From positions 1 to 48,420 of the forward strand of contig CAKKRD010000032.1 in NCBI GenBank assembly GCA_919902515.1: a DNA stretch of 48,420 nucleotides. Reading direction: 5' to 3'. The stretch's first letter is position 1, and the number at the start of each line of letters is the position of its first letter. A program made the position numbers and the translations under genes. Positions 1 through 8,723 of this stretch are shown in pieces. Below the pieces are notes generated by a model. That model ran no database searches, was not told the origin of the DNA, and worked only from the letters and a program-made list of their open reading frames with translations. Origin of the DNA: Nitrosomonadaceae bacterium (GTDB lineage: Bacteria; Pseudomonadota; Gammaproteobacteria; Burkholderiales; Nitrosomonadaceae).

Positions 1-35
1 CTATTTCTATGCACCCACGGTGTAAGGCTAATAAA

Positions 36-242
36 TCAATCGATGCCGTTTAGGTGAAGCGGAGTCCATCTCATTGCTTTGGGGAAGATCGGCCATTCAC
101 TCAGGCTCGACATCCCCCCTGCCCCTATGGCAAACTCCATCCATTCGATGAGCAGAAGAAACGGGTGCTGTTTTTCAGGATCATAGTCTGATACAAAATT
201 AAATTGGAAGGAACCATCTGAATGAAATCTGAAGAGAAGCAA
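36..242 (-). other. Possible gene remnant at the left edge
   Basis: A 68-codon minus-strand frame that can only start at TTG runs through the leader of the lipoprotein gene and ends at 36. Its translation has a protein-like mix of residues (DGSFQFNF, then a hydrophobic LLLIEWMEF stretch), but no good ribosome site precedes it and it overlaps the first codons of the neighbouring gene. It could be the C-terminal remnant of a gene cut off when the lipoprotein gene arrived, or chance. The rest of 1-221 shows nothing except the ribosome site at 206-213. Confidence 0.2.
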
Positions 243-1634
243 GCTGTGCGTGGGGCATATTTAATTCCGCTGGCACTGGTTTTGAGTCTGGCTGCCTGCG
301 ACGGAGAGAAGAAAGACGCGGACAAGGATGCAGCCAAAGACGCTGGCAAGTCGCAAGCCAGTTCAACCATGGCGGCTACACCAACCACCGGAATATTGAC
401 AGATGCGGCGGTAGGCGGCGTGGCTTATCTGGCATCTTCTGGCGCTGCGGGCACCACGGACGAAAAAGGGATCTACAAATATAATCATGGCGATACGGTT
501 GAATTCAAACTGGGCAGCCTGATTATCGGCAAAGTAAAAGGTGCACCTATCGTAACACCCATGGAGCTGGCTGGAGATAACAGCGCCAGACTGCAGAACC
601 TGCTGGTTTTATTGCAGTCCCTGGATGCGGACGGTAATCCTGAAAACGGCATTTCCATTCCGGCCGGTGCTGCAGCCGCTATCAGCGCGTCCATCAATCT
701 GGACAGCGATCCTGCCGCATTCGCAGCATCTGCAGAGCTACAGAAGGTAAGAGAGGCGGGAGGTATTACCGGCCCAGTCAGGACCATCGCGCAGACCAAG
801 GCTCACTTTCTTTCACAAGGTATGGCGATGCTCAGTACCAGTATCTGGTTTAAACAGGACGGCTCAACAGCGTTCGTGATGCGCGCTTTAGCGACAGGCG
901 AGTATTTGCAAGGGGAGGCCATAACGGATGACTTCTGCGACGCCAACCGGATATGCGGTGGTACCAAGGCCAGCACGGCGGGAGTGGAGTACGGTACAGC
1001 AAGCCTTTCTGAATTCGATAACCGGGGATTCAAGATCATTGGCAAGCCAACAGTTGATACCAATCTTAAAGCCGGTTTGTCGCACCCACAACCAACCTGG
1101 CGCGTCCGTACCGATGGTGTTGACTTGATTGCCACAGAAATTGTGACGGTACAACGAGAGAGAGCGCAGCATAGCGTCTTTAGTGAACTCTTTCATGCTG
1201 GAAAACGTGCAGGGCCACTGGCGGTTACGGACAAGAAAGAGCCCCCAAAGACCAGGATCGAGGAAAGTCGTTACTCCAGAATGGAAAATGACCCCAAAGG
1301 CATCGTCGGAGCCTGGGTGCTGAACCCGGCCGCGATCAAGACACCAACCTATTTGTTCTTTGCCAACGGCAAATTTCTACTGATTGACCCCATTGGAGAT
1401 CCGGACCGTGACGGTCATAAAAGCTGCGGTGCTCCGGGTGTCGAATTCACTGCCTATACCTACGATGCCAGCAGCAAGGCTTTCAGTATCAAAGGCTTCA
1501 CTTATGACACTAATGGCTGCGCAGGTTTTTCTGAAAACAATGCACTCTCGTTTAGCATCAGCGCGGATGGTAATACGGCAACGGTGAATACACAAAACAA
1601 GAGTACGCTTACCCTATACCGGGTCTCAAAATAG
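222..1634 (+). CDS. Predicted lipoprotein of unknown function
   Basis: A 470-residue secreted lipoprotein. The start is supported by GGAAGGAA at 206-213, eight bases ahead of ATG. A short basic N-terminus, a hydrophobic core at about residues 12-24 and a lipobox LAAC with Cys26 indicate lipid anchoring. A Lys/Asp/Ala-rich linker (residues 27-45) follows. Residues about 55-105 contain a pattern (TGILTDAAVGG, then TTDEKGIYKY, then a Gly-Leu strand) that resembles the small beta-sandwich repeats of bacterial surface and adhesin-like lipoproteins. The C-terminal third has several Tyr/Gly beta-type stretches. I do not recognise a catalytic motif or a named family. It is a single gene, convergent with the SDR gene 44 bases downstream. 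Confidence 0.8.
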   Translation: MKSEEKQAVRGAYLIPLALVLSLAACDGEKKDADKDAAKDAGKSQASSTMAATPTTGILTDAAVGGVAYLASSGAAGTTDEKGIYKYNHGDTVEFKLGSLIIGKVKGAPIVTPMELAGDNSARLQNLLVLLQSLDADGNPENGISIPAGAAAAISASINLDSDPAAFAASAELQKVREAGGITGPVRTIAQTKAHFLSQGMAMLSTSIWFKQDGSTAFVMRALATGEYLQGEAITDDFCDANRICGGTKASTAGVEYGTASLSEFDNRGFKIIGKPTVDTNLKAGLSHPQPTWRVRTDGVDLIATEIVTVQRERAQHSVFSELFHAGKRAGPLAVTDKKEPPKTRIEESRYSRMENDPKGIVGAWVLNPAAIKTPTYLFFANGKFLLIDPIGDPDRDGHKSCGAPGVEFTAYTYDASSKAFSIKGFTYDTNGCAGFSENNALSFSISADGNTATVNTQNKSTLTLYRVSK

Positions 1635-1678
1635 CAGACTTGTTTCACGCAGGGCGCAGCAAGTTTTCCCGTAGTCTG

Positions 1679-2494
1679 TCAGATTTTCATCAGATACCGG
1701 ATTGCCCAGGAAAAGACTCGAGGGCCCAACAGCCATCTGGCCATGATGGCCATTTTGGAATCGCTGGGCAGTGCATGGCGTACCGGGGGATTCGCTGCTG
1801 TGACCGCCTCAAGCACTGCCCTGGCAATGATCTCCGGGCCGGGCGCTCTGGGTTCATCGACCAGCAAACCACGAACACCGGCCAGAAGTCTCTGGTAGAC
1901 AGGCGGATGCGCGACAGTCTCAAGCAATGCCAACTGCCTGGGGACAAACTCCGTCTTGATCAAACCGGGGGCGATCACTACCACATCGATCCCAGATCCC
2001 ATTACTTCGTTGCGCAAGGTTTCGGACAGTACTTCCACCGCATGCTTGGAGGCGGCGTACCAGCCAAAACCCGGGATCGGCACTCTGCCCAGAATCGAGG
2101 TGATGTTGATGATGCGCCCCGATTTCTGCCGCCGCATATGCGGCAAGACTGCTTGCATGAAGCGTGCATAGCCGAAGACGTTGACTTCGAATTGCTGATG
2201 CGCGGCCTCCATTGAAACACATTCAACCGCACCCAACTGGCCGTACGCGGCGTTGTTCACCAGCACATCAATCTGACCCTTGCTCGCGATGACGTGCTCC
2301 ACTGCCGCTCGAATGCCCTCTGCGTCGGTAACATCCAGCCGGATCGGCTCTATCTGCCTGGAGCGCATCTGTTCCAACCGTTCCATGCGGCGCGCCAGGG
2401 CAAATACGTAATAGCCGTTGGCGGCCAGCAGTTCGGCCGTGGCCTTGCCAATACCGCTGGATGCTCCGGTAACCAATGCAATTCGCTGCCTCAT
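1679..2494 (-). CDS. Short-chain dehydrogenase/reductase (classical SDR)
   Basis: A 271-residue NAD(P)-dependent oxidoreductase of the classical SDR family. The cofactor motif TGASSGIG is at residues 9-16, NNAAYG at 80-85, and the catalytic set is Ser133, Tyr146 and Lys150 (YAASK). Arg35-Arg36 after the second strand suggests a preference for NADPH (family knowledge, not proof). The length is typical. The C-terminal part (PGLIKTEF onward, then a long helical tail) is seen in SDRs annotated as short-chain oxidoreductases of unknown substrate. It is transcribed alone, divergent from the O-methyltransferase gene across about 100 bases. The substrate cannot be told from sequence. Confidence 0.9.
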   Translation of the reverse strand: MRQRIALVTGASSGIGKATAELLAANGYYVFALARRMERLEQMRSRQIEPIRLDVTDAEGIRAAVEHVIASKGQIDVLVNNAAYGQLGAVECVSMEAAHQQFEVNVFGYARFMQAVLPHMRRQKSGRIINITSILGRVPIPGFGWYAASKHAVEVLSETLRNEVMGSGIDVVVIAPGLIKTEFVPRQLALLETVAHPPVYQRLLAGVRGLLVDEPRAPGPEIIARAVLEAVTAANPPVRHALPSDSKMAIMARWLLGPRVFSWAIRYLMKI

Positions 2495-2596
2495 GTTTTC
2501 TACCTTTGATGGTTACTGTTCATTCAATTTTCTACTAAGCTGAAATCAACAGCGAAGAAAATCTGAAGTTTCTGTCATTATTTATAGGAGCCGATC

Positions 2597-3286
2597 ATGC
2601 CCACCATACATTCTCCAACCATTCCAAATCCCAGCGTATTGATTCCAGTCCATCCCGCCATAGAAGATTATATGCGCGGATTGTTAAGTCAGACCGATGA
2701 TCCGGTACTGACGGAGATGGAAAAAGTCGCGCAGGAAAATAACTTTCCCATCGTCGGCCGCCTGGTGGGTGTTTTTCTCGAGACACTGGCCAGGACAGTC
2801 AATGCTCGGCGTATATTTGAGTTTGGCAGCGGCTATGGCTATTCGGCCTACTGGTTTGCAAAAGCAGTGGGGCCGGAAGGACTGGTAATCTGCAGCGACG
2901 GTGACCCGCTCAATCAGGAAAAAGCCGGGCAGTATCTCGGTTCGGCGGGTTTATGGGATAGAGTCGGTTTCCATGTAGGGCTGGCGCAGGAAATCTTTGC
3001 CCGGACTGAAGGGTTATTCGACATCTGCTACAACGATGTGGATAAAGGCGATTACCCCGAAGTGTGGCAAATGGCCAGAAACCGAATTCGTCCCGGAGGT
3101 CTTTACATTGCTGACAATGTGCTGTGGCATGGACGGGTAGCGGTAGAAAATTATGTTGATGTTGTCCCCGGTTGGACCGAAGCCATCCTCGAGCATAATC
3201 GACTCATATTCACTGATCCTGAATTCGATGCTTTCATCAATCCGACGCGGGATGGTGTTATCGTGGCGCGGCGAAAGACCACATAA
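2597..3286 (+). CDS. Class I SAM-dependent O-methyltransferase
   Basis: A 229-residue protein of the caffeoyl-CoA/catechol O-methyltransferase type (Methyltransf_3). The SAM-binding glycine motif is FEFGSGYGYSA at about residues 74-84. The metal- and substrate-side motifs are DVDKGDY and ADNVLWHGRV, which in this family carry the Asp and Asn ligands for a divalent cation. A clear ribosome site AGGAG lies at 2586-2590, six bases before ATG. The protein has no signal peptide and is expected in the cytosol. The acceptor is unknown. It ends just before the convergent aminopeptidase-like gene, with about 20 bases between the two stops. Confidence 0.9.
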   Translation: MPTIHSPTIPNPSVLIPVHPAIEDYMRGLLSQTDDPVLTEMEKVAQENNFPIVGRLVGVFLETLARTVNARRIFEFGSGYGYSAYWFAKAVGPEGLVICSDGDPLNQEKAGQYLGSAGLWDRVGFHVGLAQEIFARTEGLFDICYNDVDKGDYPEVWQMARNRIRPGGLYIADNVLWHGRVAVENYVDVVPGWTEAILEHNRLIFTDPEFDAFINPTRDGVIVARRKTT

Positions 3287-3307
3287 CAATCCATGCAATC
3301 TGTAGGA

Positions 3308-4399
3308 CTAGCGTTCGGCAACATCCCTGCGCTGATGGTTCTCAAGCGCCATCTGCAGCACGGTAGCCCGCTCTGCTTCCGGTAGCTTGCTTATTTCCTT
3401 GATGGCAGCGAAAAACCGGCCCATATCTCCGTTCTGCTGCGCGAGTAGTGCCTGAAATGCGGGCACCAGTTGTGTGTAGGTAGAAATCGTTGCCAGCAGT
3501 GCGTTGTTGAGCTGCTGCGCAAACCATCGGTCGTAGCTGCTGAAATCGGCTCTGGCGATTTTTAGCTGGGCGAATTCTTCGCGTAATTCATCAAATATGC
3601 GCGCCTTGGCCAAACGTTTCTCTGTGTCGCTCAGATCTGAGGAAAACAGTTCCTGCAGCCGCTTGCGGTGGTTCAGCACCAGCTCGGTAAAGACGGTTTC
3701 CCTTTCCTGTCTGGCATCAAATACGGCCCGCTGCGAAGCCGCACCGGTGCTGTCCAGCCAGCGTCCGACCCCTTCCTGCTCAACTACAGTGGCAAAAGAT
3801 TCGTTGAAGGCGCTGTCACCAGGAACATAAACCACCTGGTGAGTGAGTTCATGAAATATCAGCCGTGCGAGTTCCATTTCGGAATAGCCGATAAAGGTAT
3901 TGAGCACCGGATCGTTGAACCAGCCCAGGGTAGAATAAGCGCGAACCCCGCCGACATGGACGTCATAACCCTCATTTCTGAGCTCTTCTGCGTAGCTTTC
4001 CGCTTCTGCTTGCGAGAAAAAACCACGATAGCTGACACAGCCAGCTTGCACGAAGCACCATTTTTTGAGCTCGCTGGAAAGTTCGGGGGCAGCGAATACA
4101 TTCCAGACCACAAACGGACGCTTCAGATCGGCATAGCTTGTATAACTCTGGTTATCCGGAAGCTTCAGTTCGCGGCTGGCGAATTCCCGCATCAGGACGA
4201 CCCGGGCGAGAACGCGCTTCAGTTTCTGATCGGCAGCGGGATCAGCGATAATCGTGCTGATCGGCTGGGCTCGGCGCAGAATCTCCATCTGACCGTCCAC
4301 CGCCCGGGCGTAATAGGGAAGATTGGCACAGCTTCCAAGCAGGACGACCTGACCCACGGCAATGGCAAGCTTTAATCGACGCGAAATTCGTAAAATCAT
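3308..4399 (-). CDS. Predicted zinc aminopeptidase-like lipoprotein
   Basis: This belongs to the predicted aminopeptidase family known as COG4324 (Aminopep, PF10023). I chose the start at 4399, not a longer frame from 4447, because its ATG overlaps the stop of the upstream hydrolase gene as ATGA and because it yields a proper lipoprotein signal: basic RISRRLK, a hydrophobic core, and a lipobox LLGSC with Cys24. The protein is then 363 residues. The zinc motif HELTH is at residues 183-187, with a third likely ligand in FNESFA (Glu at about 200). It should sit in the periplasm, anchored in a membrane. Activity and substrate have not been established for the family to my knowledge. Confidence 0.88.
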   Translation of the reverse strand: MILRISRRLKLAIAVGQVVLLGSCANLPYYARAVDGQMEILRRAQPISTIIADPAADQKLKRVLARVVLMREFASRELKLPDNQSYTSYADLKRPFVVWNVFAAPELSSELKKWCFVQAGCVSYRGFFSQAEAESYAEELRNEGYDVHVGGVRAYSTLGWFNDPVLNTFIGYSEMELARLIFHELTHQVVYVPGDSAFNESFATVVEQEGVGRWLDSTGAASQRAVFDARQERETVFTELVLNHRKRLQELFSSDLSDTEKRLAKARIFDELREEFAQLKIARADFSSYDRWFAQQLNNALLATISTYTQLVPAFQALLAQQNGDMGRFFAAIKEISKLPEAERATVLQMALENHQRRDVAER

Positions 4400-5076
4400 T
4401 TCGACTCCGGATGGTGCAGAAAATGTCCCTGCCGCAAAAATGCGCATACCTGACGCGCAACCCCAGCAGAAAAAAGCATGCCGGTATGACTCACATTGAG
4501 CACTACGTGATCGCTTGCAGCCGGTAGCCGCGTCTCCTCGACCGTTACCACGCCATCATTGGGATGCGGCAATCCGCCCAGCAGCTTGCCGATACCCAGA
4601 CTCATACAGCCGGCGATTGATCCCACCTCGTGCTGCTGGGGACATACCGATGTCTTCTGCCCCAGCCACTGTCCCATGCTGCGTCCGATCAGCCATCGTC
4701 CCAGCGTGATGCGCACGAGCTTGCTGGCCGCGTAACTGGCATGGTAAGGGCTTCCCAACAGCAGCACACGGCCGGTGCGCGGTTCTGGATGTTCCACCAG
4801 CATCTGCAACAACAAAAGACCTCCCAGACTATGACCGACAAAGTGGATGCGTGGTGCAGCGATACCTGCGACAAAGCGCGACAGCAACAGAGCGTTTTGT
4901 GACAACGGGGCACGCACGGAAGGATAGGAAAAAATGATGGTATGAAAACCGCAGCGCCGCAACTGCAGTCCCAATAATGTCATGATCCAGCCACGCACCC
5001 ATAGACCATGCACCAGTACCACGGTTTCTTTGACTACTGTTTCGCCCGACAATTCAATTTCTGGAATAGGTTTCAC
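4396..5076 (-). CDS. Alpha/beta hydrolase, lipase/esterase-like
   Basis: A 226-residue alpha/beta hydrolase. The oxyanion-hole segment is VLVHGLWVRGW at about residues 20-30. The nucleophile elbow GHSLGG contains the catalytic Ser at about residue 101. A likely catalytic His is in NVSHTGML near residue 198, and an acidic residue is in DGVVTVEET. No signal peptide is present. It lies 54 bases downstream of bioD and overlaps the aminopeptidase-like gene by ATGA, so the two are probably translated together at the end of the biotin operon. It may be a lipase-type esterase acting on acyl chains. A role in biotin synthesis is not required, since bioH is present. Confidence 0.85.
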   Translation of the reverse strand: MKPIPEIELSGETVVKETVVLVHGLWVRGWIMTLLGLQLRRCGFHTIIFSYPSVRAPLSQNALLLSRFVAGIAAPRIHFVGHSLGGLLLLQMLVEHPEPRTGRVLLLGSPYHASYAASKLVRITLGRWLIGRSMGQWLGQKTSVCPQQHEVGSIAGCMSLGIGKLLGGLPHPNDGVVTVEETRLPAASDHVVLNVSHTGMLFSAGVARQVCAFLRQGHFLHHPESK

Positions 5077-5130
5077 GGCGTGGGGGCAAACGCTACTAGG
5101 GCATCAGTATGACTTAACATCGGGCGGCAC

Positions 5131-5805
5131 CTATCCTGCCAGCTCCAGATCGGAAATACTCAGTAAAGCCGAAAATTTCTGTGCGGCGGCATCCTGCGTA
5201 AACGGCAGCACTCCCAGCAGCAGGCAAGCCAATCTTTGTTCCAGTGCGCGCACATTCTCCTCGAACTCAATCATTTGCGGGTCAACCTGATTTGCCACCC
5301 AACCTGCGAGTGGCAAACCGGTTGCCCGCACAGCCTGGGCGGTCAGTAGTGCATGGTTTAGGCAGCCCAGCCGCATTCCCACCACCAGTATCACCGGAAA
5401 ACCCAGCGCCAGCGCCATATCGCCAGTATCACACTGGCTGTTGAGGGGCACCAGAAAACCACCGATACCCTCAACGATCACTATCTCGGCGACATTCTGC
5501 AACTCGTGGCAGGCCCGGAGGATAACTGTGGTGTCGATTTCAATCCCCATCCGTTTGGCTGCGATATGCGGCGCAACCGGCGGAATCAGTGCGTAAGGGT
5601 TGATCCACTCACGTGGCGCGGCAACGTTGCTGGCTGCGATAAGCAATTCCACATCCATCCATTTCCCGTTCTCGCAGCCTGCCGCCACCGGCTTCATGCC
5701 TGCGACAGCTTTGCCACGCGCGGCAAAGGCATGCAACAAAGCACAACTTACCAGGGTTTTTCCCACGCCGGTGTCAGTGCCGGTGATGAAATAGCCTGTT
5801 GCCAT
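5131..5805 (-). CDS. bioD: Dethiobiotin synthetase
   Basis: BioD forms the ureido ring of dethiobiotin from 7,8-diaminopelargonate, CO2 and ATP. The P-loop GTDTGVGKT is at residues 8-16. Lys and Ser/Thr residues follow in MKPVAAGCENG, and the second conserved block VEGIGGFLVPL is near residue 115. I take ATG at 5805, giving 224 residues. A start nine codons earlier would overlap bioC and adds residues not typical of the family. The chosen ATG lies 4 bases after the bioC stop, and GGAA inside the end of bioC serves as ribosome site. It is the last biotin gene in the bioB-F-H-C-D order. Confidence 0.95.
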   Translation of the reverse strand: MATGYFITGTDTGVGKTLVSCALLHAFAARGKAVAGMKPVAAGCENGKWMDVELLIAASNVAAPREWINPYALIPPVAPHIAAKRMGIEIDTTVILRACHELQNVAEIVIVEGIGGFLVPLNSQCDTGDMALALGFPVILVVGMRLGCLNHALLTAQAVRATGLPLAGWVANQVDPQMIEFEENVRALEQRLACLLLGVLPFTQDAAAQKFSALLSISDLELAG

Positions 5806-5809
5806 AAAA

Positions 5810-6703
5810 TCATTCCGGTAGACGAAACTCATCTTTCATTGGATGTCCGGCTGCGAGCTTGCCGATTGTTTTTCGCGGCTGCGGCTTCCAGGCATGGCCG
5901 TAAATCACCTCAAAAGTCGCCGGTAGTTTCCCTTCTATTCGCAGCGTTTCATAATGGTCTATTGCCTTCTGCCACCCGCTTTTCCCGGTTAGCCCGCGCG
6001 ACCTGCCCTGAGTGACATTGTGGGCGCCGATGGCTCTGAGATCCCGCATTACGCCAATCACATCATCATAGGTCAACGTGATGTATTCCATATCCATGAC
6101 CGGCGTAGCAAAGCCGTTATGCACCAGCATGTCACCAATGTCGTGCATGTCAGTAAAGCGGTTGATGTGACTGTAATTGTCTGCACTACGGAAAGCCTGG
6201 CGTAATTCCTTCAAGGTATCCGGCCCGAAAGTGCTGAACATGAACAGCCCGCCAGGCTGCAGCACACGGCGCACCTCAGAAAACGTGTAGCGCATATCGT
6301 TGCACCATTGCAATGTCAGATTTGACCAGACCAGGCCGACGCAGGCATCTTTCAACGGCAACAGTTCAATGTCGCCACACAGATAACTTGTCCGGTTCCC
6401 GCGAGCTGGCGACAACCGCTTCCACCATGGAACGGAGGGGCGTGCCTGAAAGTGCATCGCCAGCGCAATATCGACTGCCAGCATTTCGGCTGCGGGGTAG
6501 CGCATGGCCAGTTTGCGGCTGCCATAACCGGTGCCACTGCCTGCATCGAGAATTATATCGGGAGTGTATTTGATGTAATTAAGGCGCGACAGCATCCGGT
6601 CGCATACTTCGCGTTGCAGCACCGCCGCCCGGTCGTAACCCGCTGCTGCCCGCTCGAAGGCGTGGCGCAACTGGCGTTTATCTAGGGTATGGTCGTAATT
6701 CAT
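5810..6703 (-). CDS. bioC: Malonyl-ACP O-methyltransferase BioC
   Basis: BioC methylates the free carboxyl of malonyl-ACP so that fatty acid synthesis can build a pimeloyl chain. The 297-residue protein has the SAM motif LDAGSGTGYG at about residues 52-61, an acidic residue ending the second strand (LAVDIA), and the motif-III region LQPGGLFMFSTFG. The N-terminal helix pattern with RAAAGYDRAAVLQ is typical of BioC. Its ATG follows the bioH stop with no gap. Presence of both BioC and BioH means pimeloyl-ACP is made by the E. coli type route. Confidence 0.95.
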   Translation of the reverse strand: MNYDHTLDKRQLRHAFERAAAGYDRAAVLQREVCDRMLSRLNYIKYTPDIILDAGSGTGYGSRKLAMRYPAAEMLAVDIALAMHFQARPSVPWWKRLSPARGNRTSYLCGDIELLPLKDACVGLVWSNLTLQWCNDMRYTFSEVRRVLQPGGLFMFSTFGPDTLKELRQAFRSADNYSHINRFTDMHDIGDMLVHNGFATPVMDMEYITLTYDDVIGVMRDLRAIGAHNVTQGRSRGLTGKSGWQKAIDHYETLRIEGKLPATFEVIYGHAWKPQPRKTIGKLAAGHPMKDEFRLPE

Positions 6704-7462
6704 CTAAACCGTCTGAATCAGGCTTGCTATAAATTGATCGGGATGTGATAAGAATAGCGCATGTCCGCAGCCAGGTAACATTAGCAGTTCTGAGTCGTGC
6801 AACTGCTGATGCATCCACCTCGCCGCAGCGGGATTGGTAATGACATCGTTTTCTCCATGCAACAACATCACCGGCTGATTGATGCTTGCTATTTTCTTGC
6901 GTAAATCGGTCGTCAGCAAAATTTGTAACCCTGCTTGCAGCGAAATCTCATCCGGCTTGCCCTCCTGAGAAAAGCTTGCGCGTAATTGTGCCAGCACTGC
7001 GGTGGTATCGCTGCTGCCTCTCACCTGCAGGGTGAGAAATTGATCCAAAGTCGTTGCATAATCCCGCTTCAAGTTCTTCATGAATAGTTGCAGCATCGCC
7101 ACTTCCATTCCCCATTGCCAGTCTGCACGTTTAACAAAGCAGGGCGTGGTGGATACCAGCACAAGTTTGCTGACACGCTCGGGCATACGCAATGCAAGCT
7201 CAACCGCCACCTGCCCACCCAGCGACCAGCCGCAGACAATACAGCTTGCGGGCAAAATCTCTGCGACCGCATCAACCACGCATTGCAGCGTACCCGATTC
7301 GCACGCCGGACTGGAGCCGTGTCCCGGCAAATCCACCAGGTGCAAGCGGAAATGCTGTGCCAGCCGGTCACGTACGCTATCCCAGATGTCGCTGTGCATG
7401 GCCCAGCCGTGCAGCAGAACGAGATCGGGGCCAGCGCCAAAGATTTTAACGTGGAGACTCAT
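6704..7462 (-). CDS. bioH: Pimeloyl-ACP methyl ester carboxylesterase BioH
   Basis: BioH removes the methyl ester from pimeloyl-ACP methyl ester, releasing pimeloyl-ACP for BioF. The 252-residue alpha/beta hydrolase shows LLHGWAMHSDIW at about residues 16-27, the nucleophile elbow CGWSLGG with Ser80, a likely acid in LHGENDVIT and the catalytic His in GCGHALFLSHP. The length matches the family. Its ATG overlaps the end of bioF as ATGA (7459-7462), which supports coupled translation. Confidence 0.95.
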   Translation of the reverse strand: MSLHVKIFGAGPDLVLLHGWAMHSDIWDSVRDRLAQHFRLHLVDLPGHGSSPACESGTLQCVVDAVAEILPASCIVCGWSLGGQVAVELALRMPERVSKLVLVSTTPCFVKRADWQWGMEVAMLQLFMKNLKRDYATTLDQFLTLQVRGSSDTTAVLAQLRASFSQEGKPDEISLQAGLQILLTTDLRKKIASINQPVMLLHGENDVITNPAAARWMHQQLHDSELLMLPGCGHALFLSHPDQFIASLIQTV

Positions 7463-8718
7463 GGTTCGACATAACCAGCGACCAGGCTGTTGTTGTTTGA
7501 CAGCCCAGTCGAATGGCTAGTAGTTACATCAGGCTCACCACGAACGGGCTTAATCAGATCCCAGGAATTGCTCTCCAGTTCTCTCAATGCCGCCACCAAT
7601 TGCTCCACATCTTCCATGCTGTGTGCAGCGGACAGGGAAATCCGCAGCCGTGCCGTACCTTGCGGCACCGTAGGTGGACGGATCGCAGGCACCAGGATGC
7701 CGCACTCACGCAGCGCTCCACTTAGCTGCAAGGCTTCATCATTGCTGCCTATGAGCAAAGGCTGGATAGGAGTGACGGATGACAGCAGCTTCCAGTGCAA
7801 CGACTGCAACCCTTGTCTCAGTTGTACGATGAGTTGTGACAGTCTCTCACGCCGCCATTCTTCCTGCTCGATCAATATCAGGCTACGCAGCAAGGCATGG
7901 GACAGCAGCGGCGGCGTGGCGGTGGTGTAAATATAGCTGCGGGCAGACTGAATCAGGGTTTCAATGATTTCCGCCTGTGCGGCAACGAAAGCGCCGAATA
8001 CACCTGCTGCCTTGCCGAGGGTCGCCATGTAAATTATGCGCGGCGAGCTGAGATTGAAATGGGATGTCACTCCCCGCCCCTGCCGTCCCAGCACCCCGAA
8101 ACCGTGCGCATCATCGAGCAGTAGCCAGGCATCATATTTGTCACACAGTGCCAGCAGTCCAGCCACGGGGGCGATATCCCCATCCATACTGAATACGGCA
8201 TCGGTCATCACCAGTTTGCGCCTGGCCTGCGACCCAGCCAGCCGCCGTTCCAGCACAGCCAGATCAAGGTGCGGGTAGCGAATCAATTTTATGCGTGAGC
8301 GCAGCACCGCATCGTTGAGCGAAGCATGATTGAGTTTGTCGGCAAATATCGCATCACCACGGTCAATCAATGCCGTCACCATCCCGGCATTGGCCATGTA
8401 GCCGGTGGAGAACAGTAGCGCCCGGGGGAATCCGGTAAAGTGCGCCAGCGCGTTTTCCAGCGCATGATGGGCCGAAGAATGCCCACTGATAAGGTGCGAG
8501 GCGCCCGCCCCCACCCCATATTGTCTGGCACCGTCGCAGACTGCCTCAATCAACTGGGGATGATTGGCAAGGCCAAGATAATCGTTGCTGCAAAATGTGA
8601 GATATTCGCGCCCGGCTATCGAGACACGAGTGTGCTGGGGACTTTCCAGAGTCAGACGGCGGCGGTACAGCCCTGCGTTTTCCCGGCTGCGTAGCTGTTC
8701 GGCGAGATCGAAGAGCAT
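7459..8718 (-). CDS. bioF: 8-amino-7-oxononanoate synthase
   Basis: BioF is a PLP enzyme that condenses pimeloyl-ACP with L-alanine to give 8-amino-7-oxononanoate. In the 419-residue protein the PLP-contacting Asp/His motif LDDAHG is at residues 201-206 and the Schiff-base Lys is Lys236 (TLGKAAG). The N-terminal CSNDYLGL and GASHLISG motifs are canonical. Compared with the usual length of about 385, there is a C-terminal extension of about 30 residues rich in Ser, Thr and Asn, whose last codon overlaps the start of bioH. The bioB stop-to-start gap is 5 bases from bioF. Confidence 0.96.
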   Translation of the reverse strand: MLFDLAEQLRSRENAGLYRRRLTLESPQHTRVSIAGREYLTFCSNDYLGLANHPQLIEAVCDGARQYGVGAGASHLISGHSSAHHALENALAHFTGFPRALLFSTGYMANAGMVTALIDRGDAIFADKLNHASLNDAVLRSRIKLIRYPHLDLAVLERRLAGSQARRKLVMTDAVFSMDGDIAPVAGLLALCDKYDAWLLLDDAHGFGVLGRQGRGVTSHFNLSSPRIIYMATLGKAAGVFGAFVAAQAEIIETLIQSARSYIYTTATPPLLSHALLRSLILIEQEEWRRERLSQLIVQLRQGLQSLHWKLLSSVTPIQPLLIGSNDEALQLSGALRECGILVPAIRPPTVPQGTARLRISLSAAHSMEDVEQLVAALRELESNSWDLIKPVRGEPDVTTSHSTGLSNNNSLVAGYVEP

Positions 8719-8723
8719 TCTGG

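Noticed and set aside
1635-1678. CAGACT/AGTCTG inverted repeat as a shared terminator
   Set aside because: The arms are 6 bases and separated by over 30 bases, with no T run.
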